Below, piece after piece: positions 46,534-56,120 of a stretch of DNA of 64,000 bases. The position numbers and the translations under genes are program-made. The first letter of the stretch is position 1. Each line of letters starts with the position of its first letter. The stretch spans positions 1 to 64,000 of the forward strand of contig CAVBWZ010000010.1 in assembly GCA_963599445.1 (NCBI GenBank), in the 5' to 3' direction. Origin of the DNA: UBA9732 sp963599445. GTDB taxonomy: Bacteria; Spirochaetota; Spirochaetia; Sphaerochaetales; Sphaerochaetaceae. Below the pieces are notes generated by a model. The model was not told the origin of the DNA. It saw only the letters and a list, made by a program, of their open reading frames with translations, and made no database searches.

Positions 46534-48636
46534 ATGGAATCTGTTGCCGATACTTTTGGATGCAAGGTCTTCAACGACAAGATGATGAGAAGGTATCTTC
46601 CTAAGGATACCTACGAAGCCCTCAAGGCTACGATTAGGGTAGGGCGTGACCTTGATATAAACATAGCCAACATAGTGGCCAATGCAATGAAGGACTGGGC
46701 TGTCGAGAACGGTGCAACGCACTACACCCATTGGTTTCAGCCTCTCACTGGCGCCACGGCGGAGAAGCACAACAGCTTCCTTTCACCTCTAAAGGATGGA
46801 AGTGCCATAATGGAGTTCAGCGGAAAGGAGCTCGTATCAGGAGAACCTGATGCATCGTCCTTCCCTTCAGGGGGACTCCGTGCAACGTTCGAAGCCCGTG
46901 GTTACACTGCTTGGGATCCAACGAGCTTCGCTTTCATAAAGGAAGGTACCCTTTGCATTCCAACGGCGTTCTGTTCGTTTACAGGAGAGACGCTGGACAA
47001 GAAGACACCTCTTCTAAGGTCCATGGAAAGGCTCAACGACCAGGCTTTGAGGATTCTGAGACTGTTTGGCAACGATGCAGCGCGTAGGGTAAGCCCAACC
47101 ACAGGACTTGAACAGGAATATTTCCTTATAGACAAACAACTTTTCCTTAAGCGTAGGGACCTTAGGTTCTGCGGACGCACAATCCTTGGAGCAAAGCCAG
47201 TAAAGGGACAGGAGCTAGACGACCACTACTTTGGTGCAATAAAGCCAAGGGTCCTTGCATTCATGCAGGAATTGGACGAAGAGCTATGGAAGTTTGGGAT
47301 AGTGGCAAAGACCCGTCACAACGAGGTGGCTCCTTCACAGCATGAGCTTGCATGCCTTTTCACAACAACGAACCTTTCCGTCGATCAGAACCAGCTTGTA
47401 ATGGAGGAGATGCGAAAGATTGCGGACAAGCACGGCCTTGCGTGTCTTTTGCACGAAAAGCCGTTTGCGGGAATAAACGGCTCAGGCAAACACAACAACT
47501 GGTCCATGTGCACTGACAACGGAATGAACCTTCTTGAGCCTGGAGAGTCACCGGTCGAGAACGCACAATTCCTGCTTTTCCTGACTGCGCTAATAGAGGC
47601 TATCGACAGGTATCAGGACCTTGTAAGGGTGACGGTTGCAAGCGCATCCAACGACCACAGGCTTGGTGCGGACGAAGCACCTCCTGCAATCGTGAGCATG
47701 TTCCTTGGAGATGAACTTACGGATATCCTTGAAAGCATTGCAAATGGAAGCGTTGCAAGTGCAAGGGGCAAGAACAAGATGGTTCTTGGAGTCCATGTTC
47801 TTCCAGACTTTCCAAGGGATGCCACCGACCGCAACCGTACAAGTCCAATTGCATTCACAGGAAACAAGTTCGAGCTTCGCATGCTGGGATCGTCCTTCAA
47901 CGCCGCAGGACCGAACATTGTACTCAACACCGCATTGGCATCGGTTCTGGATACATATGCCACGGAACTTGAAACGACGGTATCAAGAGGAGGCAATCTT
48001 GACGAGGCCCTCACTTCCTTGGTTGGACGTGCCTACAGGGATCATAGAAGAATAGTATTCAACGGCAACAACTATTCCTTAGAATGGAGGAAAGAGGCTG
48101 AAAAACGTGGACTGTTGAATCTTCAGACCACCGTTGATGCGGTATCGGCCTTTTCCAATCCTGTAAACGTTGAGCTTTTCTCAAAGTATGGAATCTTCAC
48201 GAAGTCAGAGCTTGAAAGCCGCAAGGAGATAGTCCTTGAAAGCTATAACAAGACTGTGAACATAGAGGCCATGACGATGCTCGACATGGTAAGGACACAG
48301 GTCATACCGGCTGTGTCGTCCTATAGCGGCTCATATGCTTCAAGCACGTTGCAGAGGAAGGCGCTTTGTCCTGCACTCGACACCTCCCATGACGAAGCGT
48401 TCGTTGTCCGTTTGAACGGTCTGCTTTCATCCTTGTATGAGAAGACGGGAGAACTTGAATCCACCATGGCTAAAGCTACCGTCTCGCAAACGAACTTGGA
48501 GAAGGGCAGGTTGTATGCTTCAAAGGTCATTCCCTGCATGCAGGAACTCAGAACCATTGCAGATGAAGCCGAATCCTTGGTTGCAAGCTCGTATTGGCCG
48601 TACCCGACCTATGGAGAGCTTCTTTTCAGCACCTGA
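46534..48636 (+). CDS. glnN: type III glutamine synthetase
   Basis: This 700 aa enzyme makes glutamine from glutamate, ammonia and ATP and forms the GSIII dodecamer. TGLEQEYFLID (metal-binding Glu), HNEVAPSQHELA, GSGKHNNWS and EKPFAGINGSGKH are the GSIII signatures, and the length fits (about 700). GGAGGG selects the ATG at 46534. GSIII is common in gut anaerobes and some spirochaetes. Confidence 0.96.
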   Translation: MESVADTFGCKVFNDKMMRRYLPKDTYEALKATIRVGRDLDINIANIVANAMKDWAVENGATHYTHWFQPLTGATAEKHNSFLSPLKDGSAIMEFSGKELVSGEPDASSFPSGGLRATFEARGYTAWDPTSFAFIKEGTLCIPTAFCSFTGETLDKKTPLLRSMERLNDQALRILRLFGNDAARRVSPTTGLEQEYFLIDKQLFLKRRDLRFCGRTILGAKPVKGQELDDHYFGAIKPRVLAFMQELDEELWKFGIVAKTRHNEVAPSQHELACLFTTTNLSVDQNQLVMEEMRKIADKHGLACLLHEKPFAGINGSGKHNNWSMCTDNGMNLLEPGESPVENAQFLLFLTALIEAIDRYQDLVRVTVASASNDHRLGADEAPPAIVSMFLGDELTDILESIANGSVASARGKNKMVLGVHVLPDFPRDATDRNRTSPIAFTGNKFELRMLGSSFNAAGPNIVLNTALASVLDTYATELETTVSRGGNLDEALTSLVGRAYRDHRRIVFNGNNYSLEWRKEAEKRGLLNLQTTVDAVSAFSNPVNVELFSKYGIFTKSELESRKEIVLESYNKTVNIEAMTMLDMVRTQVIPAVSSYSGSYASSTLQRKALCPALDTSHDEAFVVRLNGLLSSLYEKTGELESTMAKATVSQTNLEKGRLYASKVIPCMQELRTIADEAESLVASSYWPYPTYGELLFST

Positions 48637-48710
48637 ATTCGATTCAATGTGATTTGATTCAACTCAATTTGATTCAAGTCGATTTGATTCAAATTCATTT
48701 GAACTAAAAT
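48636..48710. repeat. 15-bp tandem repeats before the third ATPase
   Basis: Five units in strict 15-base register start at the glnN stop. The three central ones read GATTTGATTCAACTC, AATTTGATTCAAGTC and GATTTGATTCAAATT; the outer ones are degenerate. TTGATTCAA is itself near-palindromic. The last unit contains the -35 box TTGAAC (48699-48704). Confidence 0.8.
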
Positions 48711-48733
48711 TGAATTGATGTTATCATACATAT

Positions 48734-50155
48734 ATGACGAAATTCATAGGAAGACAAAAAGAGCTCAATAGACTTGAATCCGTCTACAATACAGAGGGTT
48801 TTCAAATGGCCGTGGTTTACGGAAGAAGGAGAGTTGGGAAATCAACCCTCATTTCGAAGTTCCTTGAAGGTAAACGGTCTGTCTACTACGTTGCTACAAA
48901 GGTCGGCTCAGAAAGAAACACCGCTCTGCTTGCAAAGCAAGTGGTTGATGTACTTGCCCCTCAGATGAAGAACGTTTCATTCGATTCGCTGGATGTTCTG
49001 CTGCCGTTCATTGGAGGGTTTTCTTCAGACGAAAAGCTTGTTCTTGTGATTGATGAATTTCCTTATTGGGCTGAATCAGATGAAAGCATCATGTCGACTT
49101 TCCAAAAGTACATAGATACCGTTTGGAGTTCGAAGAACATCATGTTCATAATCTGCGGTTCCTCTCTGAGCTTCATGGAGGATAAGGTCCTAAGCGAAAA
49201 GAGTCCTCTTTTTGGAAGGAGGACGATGCAGATGAGGATAGAGGTTTTCAACTATCTTGAATCTGCACAGTTCTTTCCAAATTACAACAATGAAGAAAAG
49301 GCCATATGCTATGGAATCACAGGTGGAGTTGCAAAGTATCTTTCGCTTATAGATGACAGACTCAGCTTGGACCAAAACATCGTAGACCAGTTCTTTGATA
49401 CTACAGGGTACCTCTATGATGAAACACGAAACCTATTGGTACAGGAGTTCTCGGATGTTGCGAACGTAAACAACATACTGGAGCAAATTGCTTTTGGAAC
49501 CACTACGGTCAAGGGCATATCAGAGAAGACGCACATCAAGGAACCAACGGTTCTGTATTGTCTTGAACGCCTTATCAATGTTGGTTTGGTTGAAAGAAAG
49601 TCCTGCATCTTGGAGGAAAACAACAAAAGAAAAGCCCAGTATGTCCTCAAGGACCAAATGTTCCGTTTCTGGTATTCGTTCATACCAAACGCCCTCCCTT
49701 TCATAGAAATGGGAAACGGTTCAATCTACTATGAAAGGATAGTGAAAAAGCAGATCCACACTTTCATGGGACGCGTCTTTGAGGATATGTGCAGGACGTT
49801 CGTACTTAGAAAATCTGCAGAGGACTTCTTTGATTGCCTCATTACAAAAGTAGGTTCATGGTGGGGTTCTGAACAGATCGAAGACCATGGAACGAAACGG
49901 TTCCAATCAGCGGAGATTGATGTCGTAGGAGTTTCTCCTCTTGAGAAGTCCATTGTCATTGGTGAGTGCAAGTTCAAGAATGAACCAATCGATAGGTTCG
50001 TTTATGAAACATTGGTTAGAAGAAGCCGCAGCTTACCTTCCAATTTCATGGTTTCAAAATACATATTGTTCTCTCTTGGTGGTTTTTCAAAGCATTTGCA
50101 GGAATATCAGAGTAGTATGCTTTTAAAATTCACACTTGATGACTTGTACAAGTAG
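48734..50155 (+). CDS. archaeal-type ATPase with winged helix and DUF234 domain
   Basis: This 473 aa protein has Walker A GRRRVGKS (30-37), Walker B LVIDEFPYW (104-112), a winged helix (about 255-300, ISEKTHIKEPTVLYCLERLINVGLVERK) and a C-terminal DUF234-like nuclease fold with AEIDVVG and IGECKF as candidate D and ExK. The function of the family is unknown; the winged helix suggests DNA binding. TTGAAC-17-TATCAT ends six bases before the ATG, and there is no Shine-Dalgarno site. Confidence 0.88.
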   Translation: MTKFIGRQKELNRLESVYNTEGFQMAVVYGRRRVGKSTLISKFLEGKRSVYYVATKVGSERNTALLAKQVVDVLAPQMKNVSFDSLDVLLPFIGGFSSDEKLVLVIDEFPYWAESDESIMSTFQKYIDTVWSSKNIMFIICGSSLSFMEDKVLSEKSPLFGRRTMQMRIEVFNYLESAQFFPNYNNEEKAICYGITGGVAKYLSLIDDRLSLDQNIVDQFFDTTGYLYDETRNLLVQEFSDVANVNNILEQIAFGTTTVKGISEKTHIKEPTVLYCLERLINVGLVERKSCILEENNKRKAQYVLKDQMFRFWYSFIPNALPFIEMGNGSIYYERIVKKQIHTFMGRVFEDMCRTFVLRKSAEDFFDCLITKVGSWWGSEQIEDHGTKRFQSAEIDVVGVSPLEKSIVIGECKFKNEPIDRFVYETLVRRSRSLPSNFMVSKYILFSLGGFSKHLQEYQSSMLLKFTLDDLYK

Positions 50156-50186
50156 AGAAACAGTGCGGACATCTCCAAATGAAAGC

Positions 50187-50222
50187 AAAGGCCATGGAAC
50201 GAATGCAATCCATGGCCTTTTT
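50187..50222. terminator. bidirectional terminator
   Basis: AAAGGCCATGGA (50187-50198) pairs with TCCATGGCCTTT, with T's after it on plus and A's before it, between convergent genes. Confidence 0.85.
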
Positions 50223-50249
50223 CAGTGGAATCGGTCTTGGAAACGGGTC

Positions 50250-52004
50250 TTATTTCGTAGCCTGCTTCTGGGCTTCTTCCTTTTCAAGCACTGTGTAGGC
50301 TATCTTGCCAACCAGCGTCTTTGGAAGCTGCTCGCGGAACTCAATGTCGTAGGGCATTGCATACTTTGCAACTCGTTCACGGCAGTGGGCGAGAATGCGC
50401 TGCTTGAGGTCGTCCGATGGCTCGAATCCAGGAGCAAGCTGGACGAAAGCTTTGACCTTTTGGATCTTGTATGGATCAGGGACTCCAATGACACAGCTCA
50501 TGTTCACTTCATCCATTGCATCTATGATGTTCTCAATCTGTGAAGGGTAGACGTTGTAGCCGCTTGTTACGATCATGCGTTTGATGCGCTGCTTGAAATA
50601 GATGAAACCTTCCTCGTCCATCTTACCAAGGTCTCCGGTATGGAGCCACACATTGCCGTCTTCGTGAAGTCTGAGAGTTGACTTGTTCTCCTCTTCATGG
50701 TTGATGTATCCCATCATGACGGACGGTCCCCTGAGGCATATCTCGCCATCCTGACCATATGAAACCTGCTCGGTGGTGCCTGGGTTGCATATCATGTAGT
50801 AGGTGTCGGGGTAGGGAAGTCCAATCGAGCCTTCCTTTTCCTTGTTGTATGGAGTGAGGCAGCTTGCGGTGACGCACTCCGTCGTGCCGTAGCCTTCGCG
50901 GACACGAACCATCGCGCCATGGTCTGCAAGGAACTTGTCAAGCTTCTTCTTGAGCTCTATGGAAAGGGAGTCTCCACCGGAGAAGACACCCATGAGACAG
51001 GAAAGGTCAACGTTGTCCATCTCCTGATTGCGGGTGATTCCCTCGTATAGAGTAGGGACACCTGCAATGTAGTTTGGTTTGGCCGTCTTGAGGAGCTTTG
51101 AGTATCCTTTGACGCTGACTTGAGGAACAAGAACGCTGCGTCCACCCCAGAACATCATTGTGTGTACGCAGACACCAAGGCCAAAGCCATGGAACATTGG
51201 CATTGCCGCAAGCATCGTCTTGCCCTGTATCTGCTTGTTGCACATGGTACCGGTCTGCTTTGCAAGGGCGTTGAAGTTGAGGTTGCTGAGCTTAATCCCC
51301 TTGGTCACACCAGTGGTGCCGCCAGAGAACAGGATTACTGCAAGCTCCTTTCCTGTCTTCTTGACCCCTGGGTCGCAGTCGCACTTGTCAGCCATCTTCA
51401 TGAACGTCCTCCATGTGATGAGCTGCTTCGTCTCCTGGAATTTCTCGAACTTGCGTTCCTTGAGCATCTTGTAGGCCGATCCCTTCACGAAGTCCAAGGC
51501 ATCGGAGACCCTTGCAATGATGACATGGTCCAGATCAACAAGACCCATGACCTTCTTTATCTTGGAATAGAATTGGTCAATGGAGATGAGCGTTTTGCTC
51601 TGGGCTTCGTTCAGATAGAAGGCAATCTCATGTACAGCGGAGAGAGGGTGTATCATGCTGGCGATTGCACCAATGCTGTTTATTGCATAGAGAGCTATGA
51701 CTGTCTGAGGTATGTTTGGCATACAAACGGTCACTACATCGCCTTCCCTTATACCCATGGCATGGAACGCCTTTGCGGCCTTTCGTATCTGAGGTACGAG
51801 CTTTTCGTATGTCGTATTCAGTCCTTGGAAGGTGAGTGCAACCTGCTTCGGATATCTGCGGGCTGACTCGAACAAAGCGTCGCTTATCGAGAAATCAGGG
51901 TATTCCAAGTGGAAAGGGACTTCACCATAGCTCCTGAGCCATGGAGCGGTCTTGAATTCTTCGTTTACTGTAGCATTTTTTGAATTGTTCATGTTTTCAA
52001 TCAT
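50250..52004 (-). CDS. AMP-dependent acyl-CoA synthetase/ligase
   Basis: This 584 aa adenylate-forming enzyme has the ATP-binding FSGGTTGVTKGIKLS (A3), YGTTECV (A5), the HTGDLG motif (A7) and a C-terminal catalytic Lys in GKIA. It should activate a carboxylic acid, probably a fatty acid, as an acyl-AMP and then as a CoA or other thioester. AAGGA lies nine bases before the ATG; an upstream TTG directly follows the previous stop. The gene is 27 bases downstream of the E2-like acyltransferase and is probably cotranscribed. Confidence 0.88.
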   Translation of the reverse strand: MIENMNNSKNATVNEEFKTAPWLRSYGEVPFHLEYPDFSISDALFESARRYPKQVALTFQGLNTTYEKLVPQIRKAAKAFHAMGIREGDVVTVCMPNIPQTVIALYAINSIGAIASMIHPLSAVHEIAFYLNEAQSKTLISIDQFYSKIKKVMGLVDLDHVIIARVSDALDFVKGSAYKMLKERKFEKFQETKQLITWRTFMKMADKCDCDPGVKKTGKELAVILFSGGTTGVTKGIKLSNLNFNALAKQTGTMCNKQIQGKTMLAAMPMFHGFGLGVCVHTMMFWGGRSVLVPQVSVKGYSKLLKTAKPNYIAGVPTLYEGITRNQEMDNVDLSCLMGVFSGGDSLSIELKKKLDKFLADHGAMVRVREGYGTTECVTASCLTPYNKEKEGSIGLPYPDTYYMICNPGTTEQVSYGQDGEICLRGPSVMMGYINHEEENKSTLRLHEDGNVWLHTGDLGKMDEEGFIYFKQRIKRMIVTSGYNVYPSQIENIIDAMDEVNMSCVIGVPDPYKIQKVKAFVQLAPGFEPSDDLKQRILAHCRERVAKYAMPYDIEFREQLPKTLVGKIAYTVLEKEEAQKQATK

Positions 52005-52031
52005 TTCTTCATCCTTGAACCGATGGTCCAA

Positions 52032-52955
52032 TCAATTGACACCAGTCTCTTCCCTTAGCTTAAGGGTGTCTATCACCTCATTCGCCGGTCTGAGAAGGTA
52101 TTCAGGTTCCATAAGGAATGCTTTGAGGACCTTTATGCTGTTCGCGAAATAGACTCCATCTGCAATCCTTTCGTCTATCGTGAGGGAAAGAGGCAGGAAC
52201 TCCTTGAGCTCAAAGCTTCCATCCTCATGGAACACAGGTTTCTTCGTCTTCTCTCCAACGATGAGGAAGAACGAATTGGTTCCAAAGTTTATTAGGTGGT
52301 GGTACTCGGCATCCATCTTTATGCTTCCGAGGTTCGATGCAAAGCATGTAGCCTCATAGGGGCTTGCATCCCTCAGCTCCTTTGGCAGTTTCCCCTTGCG
52401 GTCCAACCTGTTTATCATCCATACAACGAATTTGTAGATTGGTTTGGGAAGATTCACCAACTTGGATACGACTACACTTGTGCTGTCCTTGTTCGCTGTA
52501 GTGTTTCTGATCAGGGATACCTGTTTGAAGAGTTTGTTGTGTATCTGAAGAAGGGGGCTGTCCTGGGAATCCCTGTCGTAGTGCATTATGACAAGACCTT
52601 CCTCTGCGCCGTCGGCTTTGCGTTTCTTTGCTATGCAGGCGAGGGATATCTTCTTCCTTTCGTAGAATCTTCCATCCCTTATGAAATAGTTCAACATCTT
52701 TCTGTCCTGCACGGTCCTGAAGATTGCAGCGCAGACGACATGGAAGAACGTATACTTGAACTCGGGTTGGGACGCATTGAGGGTTTCAAGGCACTTGTAG
52801 ATGCCATCCATTGGAATCTCAACCTTGCAGACCGCCTCGTTGTCAGTCCTTGGCCCCATTATGCCCGTCATGAAGACATGAAGGGGGTCGAGGTCTCTGA
52901 CCAGATATGCGTCTTTCGTTTCGCCTTTGAGTTTCTTTCTTTTGGTTTCGCTCAT
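52032..52955 (-). CDS. 2-oxoacid dehydrogenase E2-like acyltransferase lacking catalytic His
   Basis: The 307 aa protein has only the catalytic-domain fold of E2/chloramphenicol acetyltransferase, with no lipoyl or E3-binding domain. The usual DHRxxDG signature reads DERIADG (261-267): the catalytic His is Glu. FFHVVCAAIFRTV (70-82) and NFGTNSFFLIVG (223-234) match the rest of the fold. With the ligase next door it may act on an acyl thioester, as a non-canonical acyltransferase or a structural partner. AAGGAA precedes the start. Confidence 0.75.
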   Translation of the reverse strand: MSETKRKKLKGETKDAYLVRDLDPLHVFMTGIMGPRTDNEAVCKVEIPMDGIYKCLETLNASQPEFKYTFFHVVCAAIFRTVQDRKMLNYFIRDGRFYERKKISLACIAKKRKADGAEEGLVIMHYDRDSQDSPLLQIHNKLFKQVSLIRNTTANKDSTSVVVSKLVNLPKPIYKFVVWMINRLDRKGKLPKELRDASPYEATCFASNLGSIKMDAEYHHLINFGTNSFFLIVGEKTKKPVFHEDGSFELKEFLPLSLTIDERIADGVYFANSIKVLKAFLMEPEYLLRPANEVIDTLKLREETGVN

Positions 52956-53115
52956 TGAAAGTCGTTTCCTTAACCGATTCTTTGCTTTCTGTGCCAAGCA
53001 CGCGTAATTTATAGCACTGTAAGGACGAATGGGTCAAGTTTACTAGCCTTAGTTATGATTAACTATGGTCTTTTTCGTACCTAAAACGCTAGAATGCAAC
53101 AGACGGAGGACTCAA

Positions 53116-53853
53116 ATGAGACTGGTTTCCTGGAATGTCAACGGACTCAGAGCTGTAATGAACAAGGGGTTCATGGATTACTTTTCAAGGACGAATGCCG
53201 ATGTATTCTGTCTTCAGGAGATAAAACTCAGCGCAGGACAGCTGGACTTCGAGCCCGCAGGCTACCACAGCTACTACAACTATGCAGCAAAGAAGGGGTA
53301 TTCCGGCACAGCTGTATTCTCAAAGAAGGAGCCGGTCTCCGTCACATTTGGAAGCGACGACGAGGGTAGGGTGTGCACACTTGAATTCGAAGACCACTAC
53401 GTTGTGGATGTATACACCCCAAACTCACAGGAAGGTCTTGCAAGGCTTCCCTTCAGACTCGACTGGGATGAAAGGTTCAGAGAGTACGTAGGAGAACTTG
53501 CCAGAAACAAGGCTGTTCTAATATGCGGCGACATGAACGTTGCACACAAAGAGATAGACATAAAGAATCCAAAGACGAACCTAAGGAATGCAGGGTTCAC
53601 AATAGAAGAGAGGGAAAGCTTCTCAAAGCTGCTCGAAAGCGGCTTCACAGACACCTTCAGGATGTTCCATCCAGACCTCAGAGACGCCTACAGCTGGTGG
53701 TCCTACAGGTTCAAATCCCGTGAAAGGAACACGGGATGGAGAATAGACTATTGGCTTGTATCAACCACTGCAAAGGACAGAGTGGAGGATGCAGGCATAG
53801 ACTCGGCCATCATGGGGTCCGACCACGCACCTGTATACATAGATTTCGAGTGA
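53116..53853 (+). CDS. xth: exodeoxyribonuclease III
   Basis: This 245 aa AP endonuclease of base-excision repair has SWNVNGLRA at the N-terminus, LQEIKL with the metal-binding Glu, GDMNVAHKEID and the terminal GSDHAPVYID. GGAGG seven bases upstream fixes the start; a longer frame begins at 53065. It is of the ExoA/Xth type. Confidence 0.95.
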   Translation: MRLVSWNVNGLRAVMNKGFMDYFSRTNADVFCLQEIKLSAGQLDFEPAGYHSYYNYAAKKGYSGTAVFSKKEPVSVTFGSDDEGRVCTLEFEDHYVVDVYTPNSQEGLARLPFRLDWDERFREYVGELARNKAVLICGDMNVAHKEIDIKNPKTNLRNAGFTIEERESFSKLLESGFTDTFRMFHPDLRDAYSWWSYRFKSRERNTGWRIDYWLVSTTAKDRVEDAGIDSAIMGSDHAPVYIDFE

Positions 53854-53894
53854 AATCTATTGCAATACTACTATTTTGGGTATAGATTTACACC

Positions 53895-54671
53895 ATGATT
53901 GGCTTTCTTATAAAGAAGGGTTTCTTCGATATCTGGGACAACCTCGTCTCCATAGTGGTCATGAACCTTGGTTACCTTGTAGCGTTGGGTCTTGTAGTGC
54001 TTTCCTCCTATGTTGGAGAGACATCCGTTGCAGGGGGGTATGCCATCCTTGCCGCTGCAATCCTATACCTAAGCTTCTATTCGCTTGGAATAAGCGGAGT
54101 GACCTTTGGTTTCAGCCGTTACAAGAAGCTGGGATTCAGAGCCTTCAGAGAAGCGTTCAAAGACCACCTGACCCATGCCTTGCTTCATTTTGCACTGTGC
54201 ATAGCCATCGTCCTTTGCTTCGTATTCGTCATACCTTTCTACTTCTCAATGCAGAACATGCTGGGCCTCTGCCTTGGAATGCTCCTGTTCTGGGTGATGC
54301 TTGCACTGATCCTCGCACTTCAGTTCTACTACCCGCTTTGCTTCCACTATGAAGCCGACACACCAATGGCAACGCTCAAGAAATGCTTTGGAATATTTGC
54401 GGACAACCTTGGCACGTCATTGTTCCTTGTACTTAGAACCATCATTGACATAGTCCTCACCATACTCACGGCTTCATTGATTCCTGGACTTACTGGAATA
54501 GGACTTTCAAGAATGGATACTGTACGACTTCTCATGAAGAAGTATGAGTTCCTGGCCAGCAATCCGGGATCCACCAAGAAAGACATCAACTGGGACGACC
54601 TTCTCTATGAAGAAAGGGAATTGGTTGGGCCTCGTAGCATACGCAACATGATATTTCCTTGGAAGGACTGA
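53895..54671 (+). CDS. membrane protein, unknown function
   Basis: This 258 aa protein has about five to six hydrophobic segments between residues 15 and 215 and a charged C-terminus (DINWDDLLYEERELVGPRS). The overall look resembles DUF624-like spirochaete membrane proteins. No enzyme motif is visible. No Shine-Dalgarno site; TTGCAA-17-TAGATT ends six bases before the ATG. Confidence 0.75.
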   Translation: MIGFLIKKGFFDIWDNLVSIVVMNLGYLVALGLVVLSSYVGETSVAGGYAILAAAILYLSFYSLGISGVTFGFSRYKKLGFRAFREAFKDHLTHALLHFALCIAIVLCFVFVIPFYFSMQNMLGLCLGMLLFWVMLALILALQFYYPLCFHYEADTPMATLKKCFGIFADNLGTSLFLVLRTIIDIVLTILTASLIPGLTGIGLSRMDTVRLLMKKYEFLASNPGSTKKDINWDDLLYEERELVGPRSIRNMIFPWKD

Positions 54672-54708
54672 CCAGAATATAGACAGATTTCCCTGAAAGG
54701 AGCAGCCC

Positions 54709-55296
54709 ATGTCGATTGAAACCGAGATCAAAGCCCATGTAGACGAAAACATGGTCGAAAATGTCAAATCAAAGCTCCTTTCCATGCCTTCATGCATGGA
54801 TCATGGAAACATCTCAAAATTCGACATATACTGGTCGACCTCGGACGATGGTGATCCTATCTTCAGAACAAGAAAGGAACTGAACGATGGCAAAGTCAGG
54901 GTTCTCTTTACGGCGAAACCACATAAGACGAAAAGCGAAAGCGGTACGGAGAACAATGAGGAGTTCGAGTTCGAAGCCCCTGGAAGCCAATGGGACAGGA
55001 TTCTGGAATTCGCAAACGGAACAGGCTACAAGGTCTGTAGGGTAAAGTGGAAGAAGGGGTGGCACTGCACATTGATGCACAACGGATTCGAAGTGCACGC
55101 GGAGCTCCTTGAAGTGAAGTACCTTGGCTGGTTCCTTGAAATGGAGATATGCTCTGAAGAGTCCAACGACGACGCCCTTGTTGCAGAGGACAGGGCTTTG
55201 AGGGAGATCCTTTCGCTCGTAGGTTTGGACGAAAGCTCCGTTGAATCCTTGGGCTACAACAAGATGCTCAAGGCAATGGGGCATGAAAAGGGCTGA
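54709..55296 (+). CDS. CYTH domain protein (CyaB-like)
   Basis: This 195 aa protein starts with the ExExK motif (ETEIKAH) and shows the barrel residues in FRTRKELN, LFTAKPHK and the late VHAELLEVKYLGWFLEMEI. CYTH enzymes act on triphosphates: class IV adenylate cyclases, thiamine triphosphatases or inorganic tripolyphosphatases. The substrate cannot be told from sequence. AAAGGAG precedes the ATG. Confidence 0.88.
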   Translation: MSIETEIKAHVDENMVENVKSKLLSMPSCMDHGNISKFDIYWSTSDDGDPIFRTRKELNDGKVRVLFTAKPHKTKSESGTENNEEFEFEAPGSQWDRILEFANGTGYKVCRVKWKKGWHCTLMHNGFEVHAELLEVKYLGWFLEMEICSEESNDDALVAEDRALREILSLVGLDESSVESLGYNKMLKAMGHEKG

Positions 55297-55325
55297 TTGA
55301 CTGAAAAGAAGGCTGGTAAAAGACT

Positions 55326-56120
55326 TCAAAACACCACTATGCTGCAACCTGAAGCAGGGTCATCGACCATCCTTGCCTCTATTCCATAGACATTGCATAG
55401 ATTCTCTGTGGTTATCACATCATAGGTCTTGCCATAGGCGAAGAGCCTTCCGTCCTTTACGATTGCACAATGAGTGCAGTACCTCATGGCAGCGTTTATA
55501 TCATGAAGAACGCAGACGACGGTCTTTCCTTCTTTGGACAATCCAACCAGAAGGTCCATGAGCATCCGCTGATGCTTTGGATCCAAGTTGTTGATGGGCT
55601 CGTCCAAGACAATGATGCTGGTGTCCTGACATATTGCACGTGCAATCATGGCAAGTTGGAACTCCCCACCGGAAATCTTCGTTACGCTCTTGTCTGCAAG
55701 ATGTACTATTCCAACCTTTTCCAAGGCATCCATCACTTTCTTCGAACTGGAATTCTCATCTCCATGGGCATAGCGTCCCAGTGCAACGACCTGAGCCACG
55801 GTGAAGTCACCGCTACAGGTGGAGTTCTGACCTTCGAACGCTATGAGCTTTGCAACATCACGCTGTTTCATATTGGAAATGTCGTTCCCACATAGAAGTA
55901 TGCGACCTTCCTTTGCCTTCAACTCCTTTATGAGATGCTTTAGGAAAGTGCTTTTTCCAGACCCGTTCGGTCCAATGACGGCGGTGAAGCTTCCAGGTTC
56001 CAAGCAAACCGATATGTCCCTTATGACTTCCTTTCCCTCGTTTGACTCTCCATAGCCCCCACAAAGGCCAATTGTTTCTACAGAAGGGAAGGGGGAGTTT
56101 GAAAAACGTTCAGAACCCAT
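55326..56120 (-). CDS. btuD: cobalamin ABC transporter ATP-binding protein
   Basis: This 264 aa ATPase has Walker A GPNGSGKST near 51-59, the signature ISGGEFQLAMIARAI, Walker B IIVLDEPINNLD and the H-loop VLHD. It resembles FecE/BtuD. It overlaps the permease gene by 11 bases and is the last gene of the riboswitch-controlled operon, so cobalamin is the expected substrate. Confidence 0.9.
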   Translation of the reverse strand: MGSERFSNSPFPSVETIGLCGGYGESNEGKEVIRDISVCLEPGSFTAVIGPNGSGKSTFLKHLIKELKAKEGRILLCGNDISNMKQRDVAKLIAFEGQNSTCSGDFTVAQVVALGRYAHGDENSSSKKVMDALEKVGIVHLADKSVTKISGGEFQLAMIARAICQDTSIIVLDEPINNLDPKHQRMLMDLLVGLSKEGKTVVCVLHDINAAMRYCTHCAIVKDGRLFAYGKTYDVITTENLCNVYGIEARMVDDPASGCSIVVF

